39,978 bases of DNA, from the IMG/VR virus record IMGVR_UViG_3300044825_000320, positions 1 to 39,978 of that record; one strand, written 5' to 3'. Below are positions 1 through 8,958 of this stretch, one piece after another. Each line of letters starts with the position of its first letter. Position 1 is the first letter of the stretch. The stretch comes from a virus. The notes below the pieces were generated by a model. That model was not told the origin of the DNA. It did not search any database and was given only the letters and a program-made list of their open reading frames with translations. The position numbers were made by a program, and so were the translations under genes.

Positions 1-187
1 CGTTTTGTAAATGATTCTAAGCGGATGGTTGAGGATTCCTATAACTGGAATGCTTTGACCGAAACGCTATCGGCAACGACAACAGCCGATGTATTTAACT
101 ATGTTCTCGTTGGTTCTGGACAACGCTTTCGAGTTATCGATGTTTTAAACGACACCGATAACTTCTTTTTATTAAATGCTCCTACTG
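1..187. repeat. Terminal direct overlap, left copy (closes the circle)
   Basis: Bases 1-187 recur at 39792-39978. The copies differ at one place, base 60 (C) against 39851 (A), a silent Thr codon change. The overlap lies inside one gene and restores its reading frame exactly. The simplest reading is a circular or circularly permuted genome whose contig ends overlap. A packaged terminal repeat is possible but less likely inside a structural gene. Confidence 0.9.
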
Positions 188-552
188 TATGGATGGATCA
201 ACAATTTTTGTTGACTACTGCACAGAAAGGCAGCCCAAAGTATTATAACTTTAACGGTACAAACAGCAACGGTGATACACAAGTTGATTTGTTTCCAATT
301 CCTAATGGAACTTACAATCTACGCTTTAACATTATTAAGCCACAAGAACCATTAGTTAATAATGCTGATGTTTTATTAGTTCCACATGAGCCAGTCATTT
401 TAGGTGCATTGGCTAGAGCGCAAGCCGAGCGTGGTGAAGATGGCGGTGTTCAGTCCGGTGAAACTTATACACTATATCGCCAAAGTTTATCCGATGCGAT
501 TTCGTTAGAGTCAAATCGTTATATTGAAGAAACTCAATGGAATTGGGTCTAA
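1..552 (+). CDS. Head-tail adaptor protein, 3' part (5' part at 39687-39978)
   Basis: This is the C-terminal 183 codons of a protein whose start is at 39687 at the other end of the window. Joined across the overlap it has about 218 residues. It resembles podovirus adaptor / tail tubular protein A-type proteins that form a ring between portal and tail nozzle: mixed alpha/beta, a conserved YNWNALTE stretch near the N-terminal third and a WNWV end. The stop is directly followed by the ATG of the tail nozzle gene. The reading frame is open from base 1, so the internal ATG at 25 is not the real start. The family call rests on protein pattern and gene order. Confidence 0.75.
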   Translation, partial: RFVNDSKRMVEDSYNWNALTETLSATTTADVFNYVLVGSGQRFRVIDVLNDTDNFFLLNAPTVWMDQQFLLTTAQKGSPKYYNFNGTNSNGDTQVDLFPIPNGTYNLRFNIIKPQEPLVNNADVLLVPHEPVILGALARAQAERGEDGGVQSGETYTLYRQSLSDAISLESNRYIEETQWNWV

Positions 553-2178
553 ATGGCTAGTCAGTTACAGACTGCTTCGATAGCAGCTCCCGGCTTTTAC
601 GGGTTAAATTTACAAGAGAGTAGTATTACTCTGTCTTCAGGGTTTGCTCTGAAGGCACAAAACTGTGTGATTGACAAGTACGGTCGTATCGGCGCTAGGC
701 GTGGATGGACTCCAGTTAATACAACGGTTAATACAGACTTAGGAGCTACTAATCCAGTAGAGTTTTTATTTGAAGTGGTTACTGGTGGTGGTACAGAAGT
801 ATTAAGTGCTGGTAATAATAAGCTATTCGTAGGAACAACTACGATGACTACTAAGACAGTTCGTAATGCCGACAATAGTGGTAACGCTACTTATACCATT
901 ACAGCGAATAACTGGCAAGGTGCTGCTCTGTCGTATGGCGATGTAAATGATTTTCATCCTCATGTGTATATGGCACAGGCTGGACATCCCATGTTAGTGT
1001 GGCATGAGTTGCCTACATCTGGTAGTGCTTTTGATGCTCATAACAGCGGTACATTTGGATTTCAGCGTGTAGGAGATGATGCTAAGTTACCTTCTAATCA
1101 TAACACAGCGTCCTTCATGCCAAGTTGGGTCTTATCTGCTTATGGTAGAATCTGGTGTGGTGGTATCTCAGGAGACACACAAACTGTCTATTTCAGTGAT
1201 TTATTAGCTGGAACAGATTTTAGGAACGGTTCTGCTGGGTACTTAAACTTACAAGAAGTTCTTCCTAACGGAGACCCAGTAGTAGCAGCTGCAGCGCACA
1301 ACGGATATATTATATTCTTTGGTAAGAAAAACACAGCAATTTATGCTAATCCGTTAGACACTGCATCCTTGACTTTAGTTGAGGTTATTGCTAATGTCGG
1401 CTGTATTGCTCGTGATTCGGTACAGAGCATGGGAACCGATGTGTTGTTTTTATCTGATGCTGGTGTGCGTAGTTTACAGCGAGTCATTCAAGAGAAGTCG
1501 CTCCCAATGCGAGACATCTCTAAAAATGTTCGTGATGAGTTAATGTCAGCAGTTGGTTCAGAAACAGATTTAACTAAGATTAAAAGTATTTATTTTGAAA
1601 GAGATGCAATCTATCTCTTAACGCTGCCGACAACTAAATTTGTATACTGCTTTGATACTCGTGCTGCGCTGCAAGACGGTGCAATGAGAGTAACTATTTG
1701 GGATAGTTTAGATCCAAAAGCGTTTGCAGTAACACAAGATCGTAACTTGTTAATCGGTAAACCCGGCTATATTGGTAAATATTTTGGGCATTCTGATAAT
1801 GGTTCAGTTTATCGTATGCAGTATTTTACCAATTATTTTGATTTTGAAGCAGCCACTTCATTAAAGATTCTAAAGAAAATTGGATTTGTATTAATTGGTG
1901 GAACAAATCAATCAGTATCAGTAAAGTGGGGATTTGATTACACCGAAGGTTATCAAGCAACAACTTATACATTAGATACCGCTGTTGTATATGAATATAA
2001 CATCGGTGAATATAATATTGCTGAATATAGTTCTGGTATTGTTTTAGATCGTTTTAGCGTTCATGCCGGCGGTCAAGGAACTGTAATGCAGCTTGGTATT
2101 GAAGCAGATATTAATGGAAATCCATTATCAATTCAAAAGATTGATGTAGGAATTAAACAAGGAAAGACTTTAGTCTAA
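553..2178 (+). CDS. Tail nozzle / phage stabilisation-like protein
   Basis: A 541-residue protein encoded immediately after the adaptor gene, with no spacer. The N-terminus (APGFYGLNLQES, then CVIDKYGRIGARRGW) is the pattern seen in podovirus stabilisation / tail tubular B-like proteins. The middle is rich in beta-strand blade-like repeats and the C-terminus is also beta-rich. It would sit below the adaptor ring as the tail nozzle. There is no signal peptide or enzyme motif. The position adaptor-nozzle-collar fibre-internal proteins supports the role. The call is by pattern and order; T7 gp12-like versus P22 gp10-like cannot be decided by eye. Confidence 0.7.
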   Translation: MASQLQTASIAAPGFYGLNLQESSITLSSGFALKAQNCVIDKYGRIGARRGWTPVNTTVNTDLGATNPVEFLFEVVTGGGTEVLSAGNNKLFVGTTTMTTKTVRNADNSGNATYTITANNWQGAALSYGDVNDFHPHVYMAQAGHPMLVWHELPTSGSAFDAHNSGTFGFQRVGDDAKLPSNHNTASFMPSWVLSAYGRIWCGGISGDTQTVYFSDLLAGTDFRNGSAGYLNLQEVLPNGDPVVAAAAHNGYIIFFGKKNTAIYANPLDTASLTLVEVIANVGCIARDSVQSMGTDVLFLSDAGVRSLQRVIQEKSLPMRDISKNVRDELMSAVGSETDLTKIKSIYFERDAIYLLTLPTTKFVYCFDTRAALQDGAMRVTIWDSLDPKAFAVTQDRNLLIGKPGYIGKYFGHSDNGSVYRMQYFTNYFDFEAATSLKILKKIGFVLIGGTNQSVSVKWGFDYTEGYQATTYTLDTAVVYEYNIGEYNIAEYSSGIVLDRFSVHAGGQGTVMQLGIEADINGNPLSIQKIDVGIKQGKTLV

Positions 2179-2187
2179 GGATACAAC

Positions 2188-2922
2188 ATGGCAAATTATG
2201 TAAAAGCAACTAATTTTACTGCTAAAGATAGTTTACCTTCTGGTAATGCTGGCAAGATTATTAAAGGTGCAGAGATTGATACTGAATTTACCGCTATTGC
2301 TTCAGCGGTTTCATCTAAAGCAGATTTAAACAGTCCTGCCTTAACTGGTACTCCTACAGCTCCTACTGCCGCTGCTGGGACAAATACTACTCAAGTAGCA
2401 ACTACTGCTTTTGTAAAAACAGCTTTAGACGGAGCATTTACCACAGGCATGATTATGATGTGGTCTGGAACGATTGCTACGATTCCTACTGGCTGGGTAT
2501 TGTGTAACGGCTCTAACAGCACTCCTGATCTGCGTAATCGATTTATTATCGGCGCACACAGCGATACTACTGGCGTAGCTTACACAACCGTTACTGGAAG
2601 TAACACACAAACTGGAGGTTCTAAAGACTCTATTGTTGTAAGCCATACGCACACTGTAACTGCTGCAAGTACTTCATTAACTGGAACTATTACTGGCATC
2701 TCTGAATCATTTAATGCAAGTGGATCAGCATCTGGTGTGTTTACAAAACAAACTGGCTTTACAGTTAGTGCAACACCAGTACAAAATGACTCAGGTTCAG
2801 GTGGTCAAGCTACTTTAGATGCCTCACACACACACAGTATGACTGTCAGTACAGAAGGTTCTAGTGGTACAAATCAGAATTTGCCTCCCTATTACGCTCT
2901 TGCCTTCATAATGAAAACCTGA
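2188..2922 (+). CDS. Tail fibre with phage collar domain
   Basis: A 244-residue protein. The first ~40 residues (MANYVKATNFTAKDSLPSGN) look like a virion-binding segment. Next comes a Pro/Thr-rich linker (residues ~50-75), and then a tail collar domain: GWVLCNGS near 105, TPDLRNRFIIGA near 113-124, paired SHTHTVT and SHTHSMT metal-binding histidine motifs, and the closing NLPPYYALAFIMKT. Such domains form trimeric fibres near the tail tip that contact the host surface. An SD-like AGGA lies just before the start. The stop overlaps the next ATG (TGATG), indicating coupled translation. Confidence 0.8.
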   Translation: MANYVKATNFTAKDSLPSGNAGKIIKGAEIDTEFTAIASAVSSKADLNSPALTGTPTAPTAAAGTNTTQVATTAFVKTALDGAFTTGMIMMWSGTIATIPTGWVLCNGSNSTPDLRNRFIIGAHSDTTGVAYTTVTGSNTQTGGSKDSIVVSHTHTVTAASTSLTGTITGISESFNASGSASGVFTKQTGFTVSATPVQNDSGSGGQATLDASHTHSMTVSTEGSSGTNQNLPPYYALAFIMKT

Positions 2923-3212
2923 TGATTAAGATTCCTGTCATCATTAGACCGGACTATAAGTTTTATATTGAAGAACACGAAGGTCTCCCGTTCATGCACT
3001 GTGATGTGTATAACTGGAGTCCAACAGTGTTCAAAGCATTAAAGAAAGATTGGAATAGTTTTACAGAGTTACACGGTGGTCCGTTGTTTTGCTGCAAAGA
3101 ACACGAGACAACCGGTTATTTGAAGTTTATTGCAGCGTTAGGTTTTAAACTGTTTCGACAAGTAGTCAGTTTAAAAGGTAACATAGTCTACATTTATTAT
3201 TGGAGCGACTAA
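2922..3212 (+). CDS. Small conserved phage protein, possible GNAT-like fold
   Basis: A 96-residue protein starting inside the stop codon of the collar fibre gene. I do not recognise the family with confidence. Visible features are a neutral, aromatic-rich sequence, an adjacent Cys pair (FCCKEH), and a C-terminal stretch GYLKFIAALGFKLF followed by a beta strand. That end resembles the last helix and strand of GNAT acetyltransferases, but I see no clear acetyl-CoA loop. Its place between fibre and internal virion proteins suggests a virion or assembly role. Confidence 0.55.
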   Translation: MIKIPVIIRPDYKFYIEEHEGLPFMHCDVYNWSPTVFKALKKDWNSFTELHGGPLFCCKEHETTGYLKFIAALGFKLFRQVVSLKGNIVYIYYWSD

Positions 3213-3213
3213 A

Positions 3214-4233
3214 ATGGGTGGAGTAGTAAGTGGAATTGTAGGCGGTATTGGCGGATTATTATCCGGCAGACAAGCCTCTAGCGCAGCATCAGCTGCAGCA
3301 CAAGCACAGCGAGAAGCTGCACAGCGTGCATCGCAGATGGCACAGTTTAGACCAGTCGGTATTACTACCGGATTTGGTTCGTCTCGCTTTAATGTTAACG
3401 ATCTCGGTCAAGTAACTGAAGCTGGTTATACATTAACGCCTGAGTTACAGGCAATTCGTGATCGTCTGTTAACCGGTGCTGGTCAATATGATCCTACACA
3501 GATTCAACAACAGTTAATACCTCAGTTAAGTACTGGCGTATCGTCACTGTTTAATCTCGGTCAAGGCTATTTAGCTGAAAGCCCACAAGAAGCAGCCCAA
3601 CGATTTGTGTCTCAACAGCAAGCTCTGTTAGCACCCAGCAGAGAAGCACAGTTGGCAAATGTTCGTAGTCGCTTATTTGCTCGTGGTCGTGGTGGTTTAG
3701 GCGTACAGACAGGAACCGGAGGCGCTCCAACCTCTCCTGAATTACAAGCCTATTTTAACGCATTGGCACAGCAAGACTTAGAATTAGCTGCTCGTGGACA
3801 ACAAGCCGGAATGGAACAAGCACGATTTGGTGCTGGTTTGTTAACTGGTGCAACAGAGTTAGGTCGTCAGATTCCTGCAATTCAGGCTCAGTCATTCCTG
3901 CCATTAGAGACCCAGTTAGGTCTTGCTCGTACGGTAGAAAGCCTAGGACAGCAACCATTCTTGTTAAGTCAAAATTTAGCTGCAGCACAAGCCGGGGCTG
4001 GTGCAAGAGCTGGAGATATTTATCAAACTGGAATGGGTCCAGCAATTGCTAACCAATATAGAGCAGATGCTTATAGTCCATTAGGATCGTTCCTGAGTGG
4101 TGGCGGTAGTGGCGCTATTAGTGGATTATTCGGAGGCGGTGGATTTGGTGGTTTATTCCAGTCTAGAGTTCCGGGAAGTCAGTATGCATTAGCAAGAGGC
4201 GGCAGCGAAGGCAGCCTAACTTGGGGAGATTAA
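3214..4233 (+). CDS. Internal virion / DNA ejection-type protein A
   Basis: A 339-residue protein, the first of three consecutive large genes after the tail. A Gly-rich hydrophobic N-terminus (GGVVSGIVGGIGGLLSG) is followed by an Ala/Gln-rich helical body with many QQ and AA pairs (about 20-270) and a Gly/Ser-rich C-terminus. Ejection proteins of podoviruses often begin with such amphipathic glycine segments, which may insert into the host envelope. No enzymatic motif is seen. The role is inferred from composition and position. Confidence 0.6.
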   Translation: MGGVVSGIVGGIGGLLSGRQASSAASAAAQAQREAAQRASQMAQFRPVGITTGFGSSRFNVNDLGQVTEAGYTLTPELQAIRDRLLTGAGQYDPTQIQQQLIPQLSTGVSSLFNLGQGYLAESPQEAAQRFVSQQQALLAPSREAQLANVRSRLFARGRGGLGVQTGTGGAPTSPELQAYFNALAQQDLELAARGQQAGMEQARFGAGLLTGATELGRQIPAIQAQSFLPLETQLGLARTVESLGQQPFLLSQNLAAAQAGAGARAGDIYQTGMGPAIANQYRADAYSPLGSFLSGGGSGAISGLFGGGGFGGLFQSRVPGSQYALARGGSEGSLTWGD

Positions 4234-4234
4234 G

Positions 4235-5338
4235 ATGGCTGAAATCGTAAGAAACTTATTTGGTATCGATCCTGCTGCTTTGCAGATGCAGCAAACTGCA
4301 ACGGATACAGCAAATGCTTATCGCTTTGCTCAGTTAGATCCGTTTGAAAGAGCTAATATGGCTCTTTATCAGTCTGGAGCACAGATTGCTAGAGGAGCTG
4401 GAGAGTTATTAGGCGGAGATAGTCAACTTCAACGAGCCACTAGAATCCGTCAATTAGCTTCGCAAGCTGATTTAACTTCGCCAGAAGGTCTAGAAGCCTT
4501 CGCACAGGCTGTATCTCCAATTGCTCCTGATGTGGCTTCTAATGCAGTGCAACGAGCATATGATTTGCGTTTAACTGGCGCTAGAACTGTTCGTGCTTTA
4601 CGAGAGACAGAAAGAATTGAAAAACCTGAAGAACAGGTTGATCGTGATTATTTAACATCTTTATATGCTAAATATCCTGATACCGTAGAAGGTCGTGCTG
4701 CTGCCGCTAATGAGTTTGCTGAATGGAAGAATAAGCGTAGAGAAAGAGTTGCTGCTGCTGGTGTTGCCCCCGGTCAGGCTGCTTTACCAGACCTGAGAAC
4801 TGGACAAAATATTGTTAATGATTATCTAGGTAAATCTAAAGAGAATCTAAGCACTGTTCGTACAATTCAAAACTACGGCGAAATGATTAAGGCTGGAAAT
4901 TCTAGCCAATTACCGCAGTTCCAACGAGCTTTAGTTAAGTTAGTTGGGGATAGTCAAATCGGACAGAATGAATTACGAAACATTTTAGGCTCTGGTGGTA
5001 TTGCCGCTGATATTGTAGACGGAGTGGCTAAGTTTATTACTGGTGCTCCAAGCAATGCTAAAATTGATGATGTTTTAAAAGGTGTTGAAGTTCTTCGTCG
5101 TCAGGTAGAAGCATCTTATACGGCTGGGCAAAATCAAGCTCGTGAAGTCTTATTAGATTCTAAGTTTGATCCTAAGATTGTAAATAATCTAGTCGGTCCT
5201 CCATTAAAGACTACACAGCCTGCTGGTGCTGGTAAAAAGCAAGCGCCTCAAGTTGGTGCTGTTGTTGGTGGTTATAGATTTAAAGGCGGAAATCCAGCTG
5301 ATCAGAAAAACTGGGAATTAGTAACACCTTCGAGATAA
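4235..5338 (+). CDS. Internal virion protein B-like
   Basis: A 367-residue, mostly helical, charged protein encoded one base after the preceding stop. It has no signal peptide, membrane segment or catalytic motif that I can see. The last ~20 residues (VGGYRFKGGNPADQKNWELV) form a compact motif resembling the short C-terminal tails of phage internal proteins. Together with its neighbours it matches the three-gene internal/ejection block of T7-like and P22-like phages. The assignment rests on order. Confidence 0.55.
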   Translation: MAEIVRNLFGIDPAALQMQQTATDTANAYRFAQLDPFERANMALYQSGAQIARGAGELLGGDSQLQRATRIRQLASQADLTSPEGLEAFAQAVSPIAPDVASNAVQRAYDLRLTGARTVRALRETERIEKPEEQVDRDYLTSLYAKYPDTVEGRAAAANEFAEWKNKRRERVAAAGVAPGQAALPDLRTGQNIVNDYLGKSKENLSTVRTIQNYGEMIKAGNSSQLPQFQRALVKLVGDSQIGQNELRNILGSGGIAADIVDGVAKFITGAPSNAKIDDVLKGVEVLRRQVEASYTAGQNQAREVLLDSKFDPKIVNNLVGPPLKTTQPAGAGKKQAPQVGAVVGGYRFKGGNPADQKNWELVTPSR

Positions 5339-5350
5339 TAAAGGAATAAC

Positions 5351-8047
5351 ATGACAGGTCCTTGGGAACAATACAAATCATCTTCGGAAACTGTCCAGCC
5401 TTTAGAAACAAAAGGACCTTGGACAGAGTTTTCTGACGCAGCAATTGCTGATACTCAGGCAACTAAAGCAGTTAGTACTTTTGACTACATTGCTAATCAG
5501 GCTAAACTAGGATTAGCAGATAGCGCTGTTCTTGGACAGGCTATTCTTGATACTTTCCTAATCGAGCCAGTAAAAGGCTTAGTAACTGGTAAAGGTGAGA
5601 AGGGCGGTATCGGTGAACGCTTTGGTCGCAATGTCCAGCGTTTACAGAAAGCTGCCGCAGAAATCACCGGTGCAGAAACTGGAATGAGAGCCCCCGGTGT
5701 GGGATCTGAGATTGTCGGTGGCGGTGCTAGGATGTTATCTGATCCTTTAGGATATCTCGGTGTTGGTCCTGCTGTTAAAACTACTTCTAAACTATCTGAT
5801 TGGGCTGCTCAAGCTGCTACAAATGTTACTGCCCGTGCTACTTCGCTGTTTGGTCTTGGAGCCACTGCAGAGACAGGCGGAATTCTAGGCGAACAAGTTG
5901 AGAAAAGACTTGGTGGCACTGGTGAAACAGGAAGAGCAATTGGAACTGTCAGTACAGCACTTGCTGGAATTCCTTCAGCAGCAGCCGTTGAGCAGAGCAT
6001 TAAAGGAGTTACTAATGTTGCTAAGCAGATCTATGACAAATATCGACTTGTTAAGACTGATCCTGCATCTGCTAACGAAGCCTATGCTTCTGGCGCAGCA
6101 AAGCGTTTACTAGAAAAGATTGCTTCAGATTTACCAACTAATCAGAAGATTGAAGATATTGTAACTGAATTTAATCGTATTGGTGATGTTGTCAGCAAAG
6201 ATCAGATTCCTTTGATGGTTGCAATGTCAGATAATGCTATTGTTAAATCTCAAGTTCAGAAACTGGCTAAAGAAAATCCACAGTTTCGTCAGCGTGTTGA
6301 AAGCGAACTACAGAACTTAGCCTCTGCTATCGATCAGCGGTCAGAGCTGTTGTTCGGTCCTCGTTATGCTGCAGTGCAGCCACAAGGTATCAACCTTCGT
6401 CCTGCACAGAAGCGTATTGAGTCTATTGATGAACAGATTGAGAATCTGAGTTCTAAGTTTATTCCGACAGAGCGCCAAGAAACCATTGGTAAAGCTATTG
6501 AGAATCTTGTTGAAGCTCGTCGTAAAACTGTAGCTGCAGAGATTAAGCCTGTATATCAGTCTATTATTAATGATGCTACCGCTGCTAATGCACAGTTACC
6601 GGCAGAGCAAGTAGAAAGTATCTATCGCTTTGTTGAACAAAATAATCTACGAGACATCTTCGGTCGTAATACTCCTATTGATCGTCAAATTATCTCTAAG
6701 CTAGCGCCAGAAAAAGTAGATGAAGAAGAAGTATTTAAACCTTTATCTTTTGAAAATGTCGATTCGTTAAAGAGAGCCATTAATGAGTTTCAGCGTGAAA
6801 GATTAACACTTGACGAAGCCCGTCGTATTAACCAGTTAGAGAACTTTGTAAATGACGCTCGTCAGTCTATTCCCGGTGACTTTAATCAACGATTGATTGA
6901 CACTGATCGTCTATTTTACGAGAAGATCGGTATTCCTTTCTCAGCTCAGGGCATTAAAGATATTGACGCTAAGCGCTATGCTGAGCAGGTTGCTCCTGTC
7001 ATCATTAAGAATAGTTCATCTTTGAACCAATTCTTAAATGCTGTCGGTCCTGAAGGTGTGCAGGTTGCAAACAATGCAATCATTGCTGATGCCTACAACA
7101 AAGTCATTAAAAACGATGTTCTAGACTATCGAGCATTGCGTAACTATATCCGTCAAAAAGATTCTGTATTAGATCAGCTGCCAGAAATGAGAACCATGCT
7201 AAATACTGCATTGATCGATGATGCTACTCTACGGGTTGCTAGATCAAATATTGACGAACTTAAAAAAGCAGCCGATAAGCGTATTGCAGATAATTTTGTT
7301 CTAAGTGTAAAGGACGACAAAGGTGTGTCTGTCCCGAACTATACAGAGATCGCTAACAAGTTATTTACTGAACCTACTTTCTTTGATAAGATGACTAAGC
7401 AGCTTAAAGATCTAGATCCAGCTAGTTCTAAAGCTGTCTATAACTCCATCCGTGCAGAGATCGTTAACAAGGCACGAGAGTTCCCTGATGGCGGCTTAAA
7501 CTTCTTAGCTGATCCTAAGAATGCTAAAGTTATCAATCAGGTATTTGGGAAAGGTTATCAGGCTTCTATCAGAGACTTTATTAAGCTATCGGATGCGGTT
7601 AACCGAGCCAATGTCGATGATATTAGCGCTGTGTTGATGAGAGCTGAACTTGACTTAGTTAACAAAAAGTTGACTGAGCTAGGAATCCCCGGCTTAGATG
7701 CTCCATTTATTACCTCTACATTCCGTGATCGTATAGCCAGCATTCCGCAAAAGATTGTTCGATTGGCTACTCGTGTCAATACTGCACAGCTTAAAGAAGC
7801 TACGGATAAAGCTATCGGTGATCTGTTATTAGACAAAGACGGTCTGGAGAAGCTATCTAAAGTTGCTAGAACTATGGACTTTAAGATTAATAATCCTACT
7901 AACTTTAAGAAGATTCAAGATACCTTTAAGAGTATCGCTCCCCGCTATATCTACGGTGGAGTTAAAGAAGCCACAATGGAGCAGTTTGAAGAACAACCAG
8001 CTCCAATGGAGCCTAACCTACAATTTGAACTATTTGAGAGCCAATAA
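5351..8047 (+). CDS. Large internal virion protein
   Basis: An 898-residue protein preceded by an AAGGA ribosome site. The N-terminus carries a duplicated GPW motif (GPWEQY and GPWTEF, residues ~3-28). A Gly/Ala-rich, possibly membrane-active region follows (about 60-230), then a long charged helical body to ~860. The C-terminus is acidic and Pro-rich. I see no lytic transglycosylase motif, so any peptidoglycan-degrading role at entry is not supported. It is the largest protein of the phage and the likely third ejection protein. Confidence 0.6.
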   Translation: MTGPWEQYKSSSETVQPLETKGPWTEFSDAAIADTQATKAVSTFDYIANQAKLGLADSAVLGQAILDTFLIEPVKGLVTGKGEKGGIGERFGRNVQRLQKAAAEITGAETGMRAPGVGSEIVGGGARMLSDPLGYLGVGPAVKTTSKLSDWAAQAATNVTARATSLFGLGATAETGGILGEQVEKRLGGTGETGRAIGTVSTALAGIPSAAAVEQSIKGVTNVAKQIYDKYRLVKTDPASANEAYASGAAKRLLEKIASDLPTNQKIEDIVTEFNRIGDVVSKDQIPLMVAMSDNAIVKSQVQKLAKENPQFRQRVESELQNLASAIDQRSELLFGPRYAAVQPQGINLRPAQKRIESIDEQIENLSSKFIPTERQETIGKAIENLVEARRKTVAAEIKPVYQSIINDATAANAQLPAEQVESIYRFVEQNNLRDIFGRNTPIDRQIISKLAPEKVDEEEVFKPLSFENVDSLKRAINEFQRERLTLDEARRINQLENFVNDARQSIPGDFNQRLIDTDRLFYEKIGIPFSAQGIKDIDAKRYAEQVAPVIIKNSSSLNQFLNAVGPEGVQVANNAIIADAYNKVIKNDVLDYRALRNYIRQKDSVLDQLPEMRTMLNTALIDDATLRVARSNIDELKKAADKRIADNFVLSVKDDKGVSVPNYTEIANKLFTEPTFFDKMTKQLKDLDPASSKAVYNSIRAEIVNKAREFPDGGLNFLADPKNAKVINQVFGKGYQASIRDFIKLSDAVNRANVDDISAVLMRAELDLVNKKLTELGIPGLDAPFITSTFRDRIASIPQKIVRLATRVNTAQLKEATDKAIGDLLLDKDGLEKLSKVARTMDFKINNPTNFKKIQDTFKSIAPRYIYGGVKEATMEQFEEQPAPMEPNLQFELFESQ

Positions 8048-8427
8048 TGGATCCATTAACAGCACTAGCCGCCTTTGGTCCTTTAGTCGTTGACTTAGGT
8101 AAATCTTTAATCTCTCGCTTCGTAGCCCCTGCGGAGTTCAAACCAGCTACCGTAGAGCAGTATGTTGAAATGAGAAAGATGGATTTGGAGATGTTTAGAG
8201 CAATGAACGAGGCTGGAGGGTCTAATCCGTCCTATCCTTGGGTTGAGGCTGTAGTGCGTCTAATGCGTCCCTCTATCGCCTTTATCGTGCTTGGAACTTG
8301 GGCTTATCTTGAAGTAGCAACTACCGGAGGTGCAAATGATACTGTTAGCAATTTTGCTTCTGCCATTGGTTTTTATCTATTTGGTGACAGGTCTCTCTTT
8401 TATGCCAAAAAAGGCTTAGGTAAGTAA
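8047..8427 (+). CDS. Holin, GTA 3TM-type
   Basis: A 126-residue protein whose ATG overlaps the preceding stop (TAATG). It has a short hydrophobic N-terminus, an acidic middle helix with a MRKMDLEMF motif, then PWVEAVVRLMRPSIAF leading into a membrane segment (~75-92), and a second C-terminal membrane segment (~98-115) ending in FGDRSLFYAKKG. This matches the three-TM holin family first named from gene transfer agents. The next gene is an endolysin, as expected of a lysis cassette. Confidence 0.75.
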   Translation: MDPLTALAAFGPLVVDLGKSLISRFVAPAEFKPATVEQYVEMRKMDLEMFRAMNEAGGSNPSYPWVEAVVRLMRPSIAFIVLGTWAYLEVATTGGANDTVSNFASAIGFYLFGDRSLFYAKKGLGK

Positions 8428-8795
8428 TGAGTTTTGTGCTTGGTCAACGCTCACGGGAGCGTCTCAAAGGTGTCGATGAAAGGCTCGTAAAAGTAGTCGA
8501 AAGAGCCATTCAGATAACTGAGGTAGATTTTACCGTCCTAGAAGGTCTTAGAACGCCTGAGAGGCAAAAACAGCTCGTAGCTGAGGGTTTCAGTCAAACT
8601 TTGAAGTCAAAGCACCTGACGGGTCATGCAGTCGATTTAGGGGTATTGATAGATAACAAGATTTCTTGGGATAAAGCGCCTTACTTTAAGATTGCTGATG
8701 CCATGAAAAAGTCCGCCGAGGAACTCAAGGTCAACATCCGCTGGGGTGGTGACTTTAAGTCCTTCTTCGACGGACCGCACTTCGAGTTAGTCTAA
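8427..8795 (+). CDS. Endolysin, M15 L-Ala-D-Glu peptidase
   Basis: A 122-residue zinc peptidase that would cut the peptide stem of peptidoglycan. The M15 signature is complete: S61-x-H63-x-x-G66-x-A68-x-D70 (SKHLTGHAVD), then WGG at 106-108 and the third ligand in DGPHFEL (H118). There is no signal peptide, so it needs the holin to leave the cytoplasm. Its start overlaps the holin stop. Confidence 0.85.
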   Translation: MSFVLGQRSRERLKGVDERLVKVVERAIQITEVDFTVLEGLRTPERQKQLVAEGFSQTLKSKHLTGHAVDLGVLIDNKISWDKAPYFKIADAMKKSAEELKVNIRWGGDFKSFFDGPHFELV

Positions 8796-8950
8796 TGTAT
8801 CTTTGGGTTTTAGGCGAACCAGCCGCCTCAGTCGTCGTGAGGAGTGCTGAACAGAATTCGGATGATCCCCAGATCAATGACGAAATGGGATTCATCATCG
8901 AAACTGGGAACATACTCGAACCCGATGCTAAAACCAGTGATCAGGTGTAA
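8795..8950 (+). CDS. Small acidic protein after endolysin
   Basis: A 51-codon frame whose ATG lies in the endolysin stop (TAATG). It begins MYLWVLGEPAASVVVRS and becomes acidic. There is no membrane segment, lipobox or signal peptide, so it does not look like a spanin. It is the last gene of the + arm, 8 bases from the converging reductase gene. Function unknown; it is supported by translational coupling and by filling the gap exactly. Confidence 0.5.
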   Translation: MYLWVLGEPAASVVVRSAEQNSDDPQINDEMGFIIETGNILEPDAKTSDQV

Positions 8951-8958
8951 GTTTATCA

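Noticed and set aside
1-187. True packaged terminal repeat like T7
   Set aside because: It lies inside a structural gene and includes a mismatch; assembly overlap of a circular map is simpler, though not excluded.
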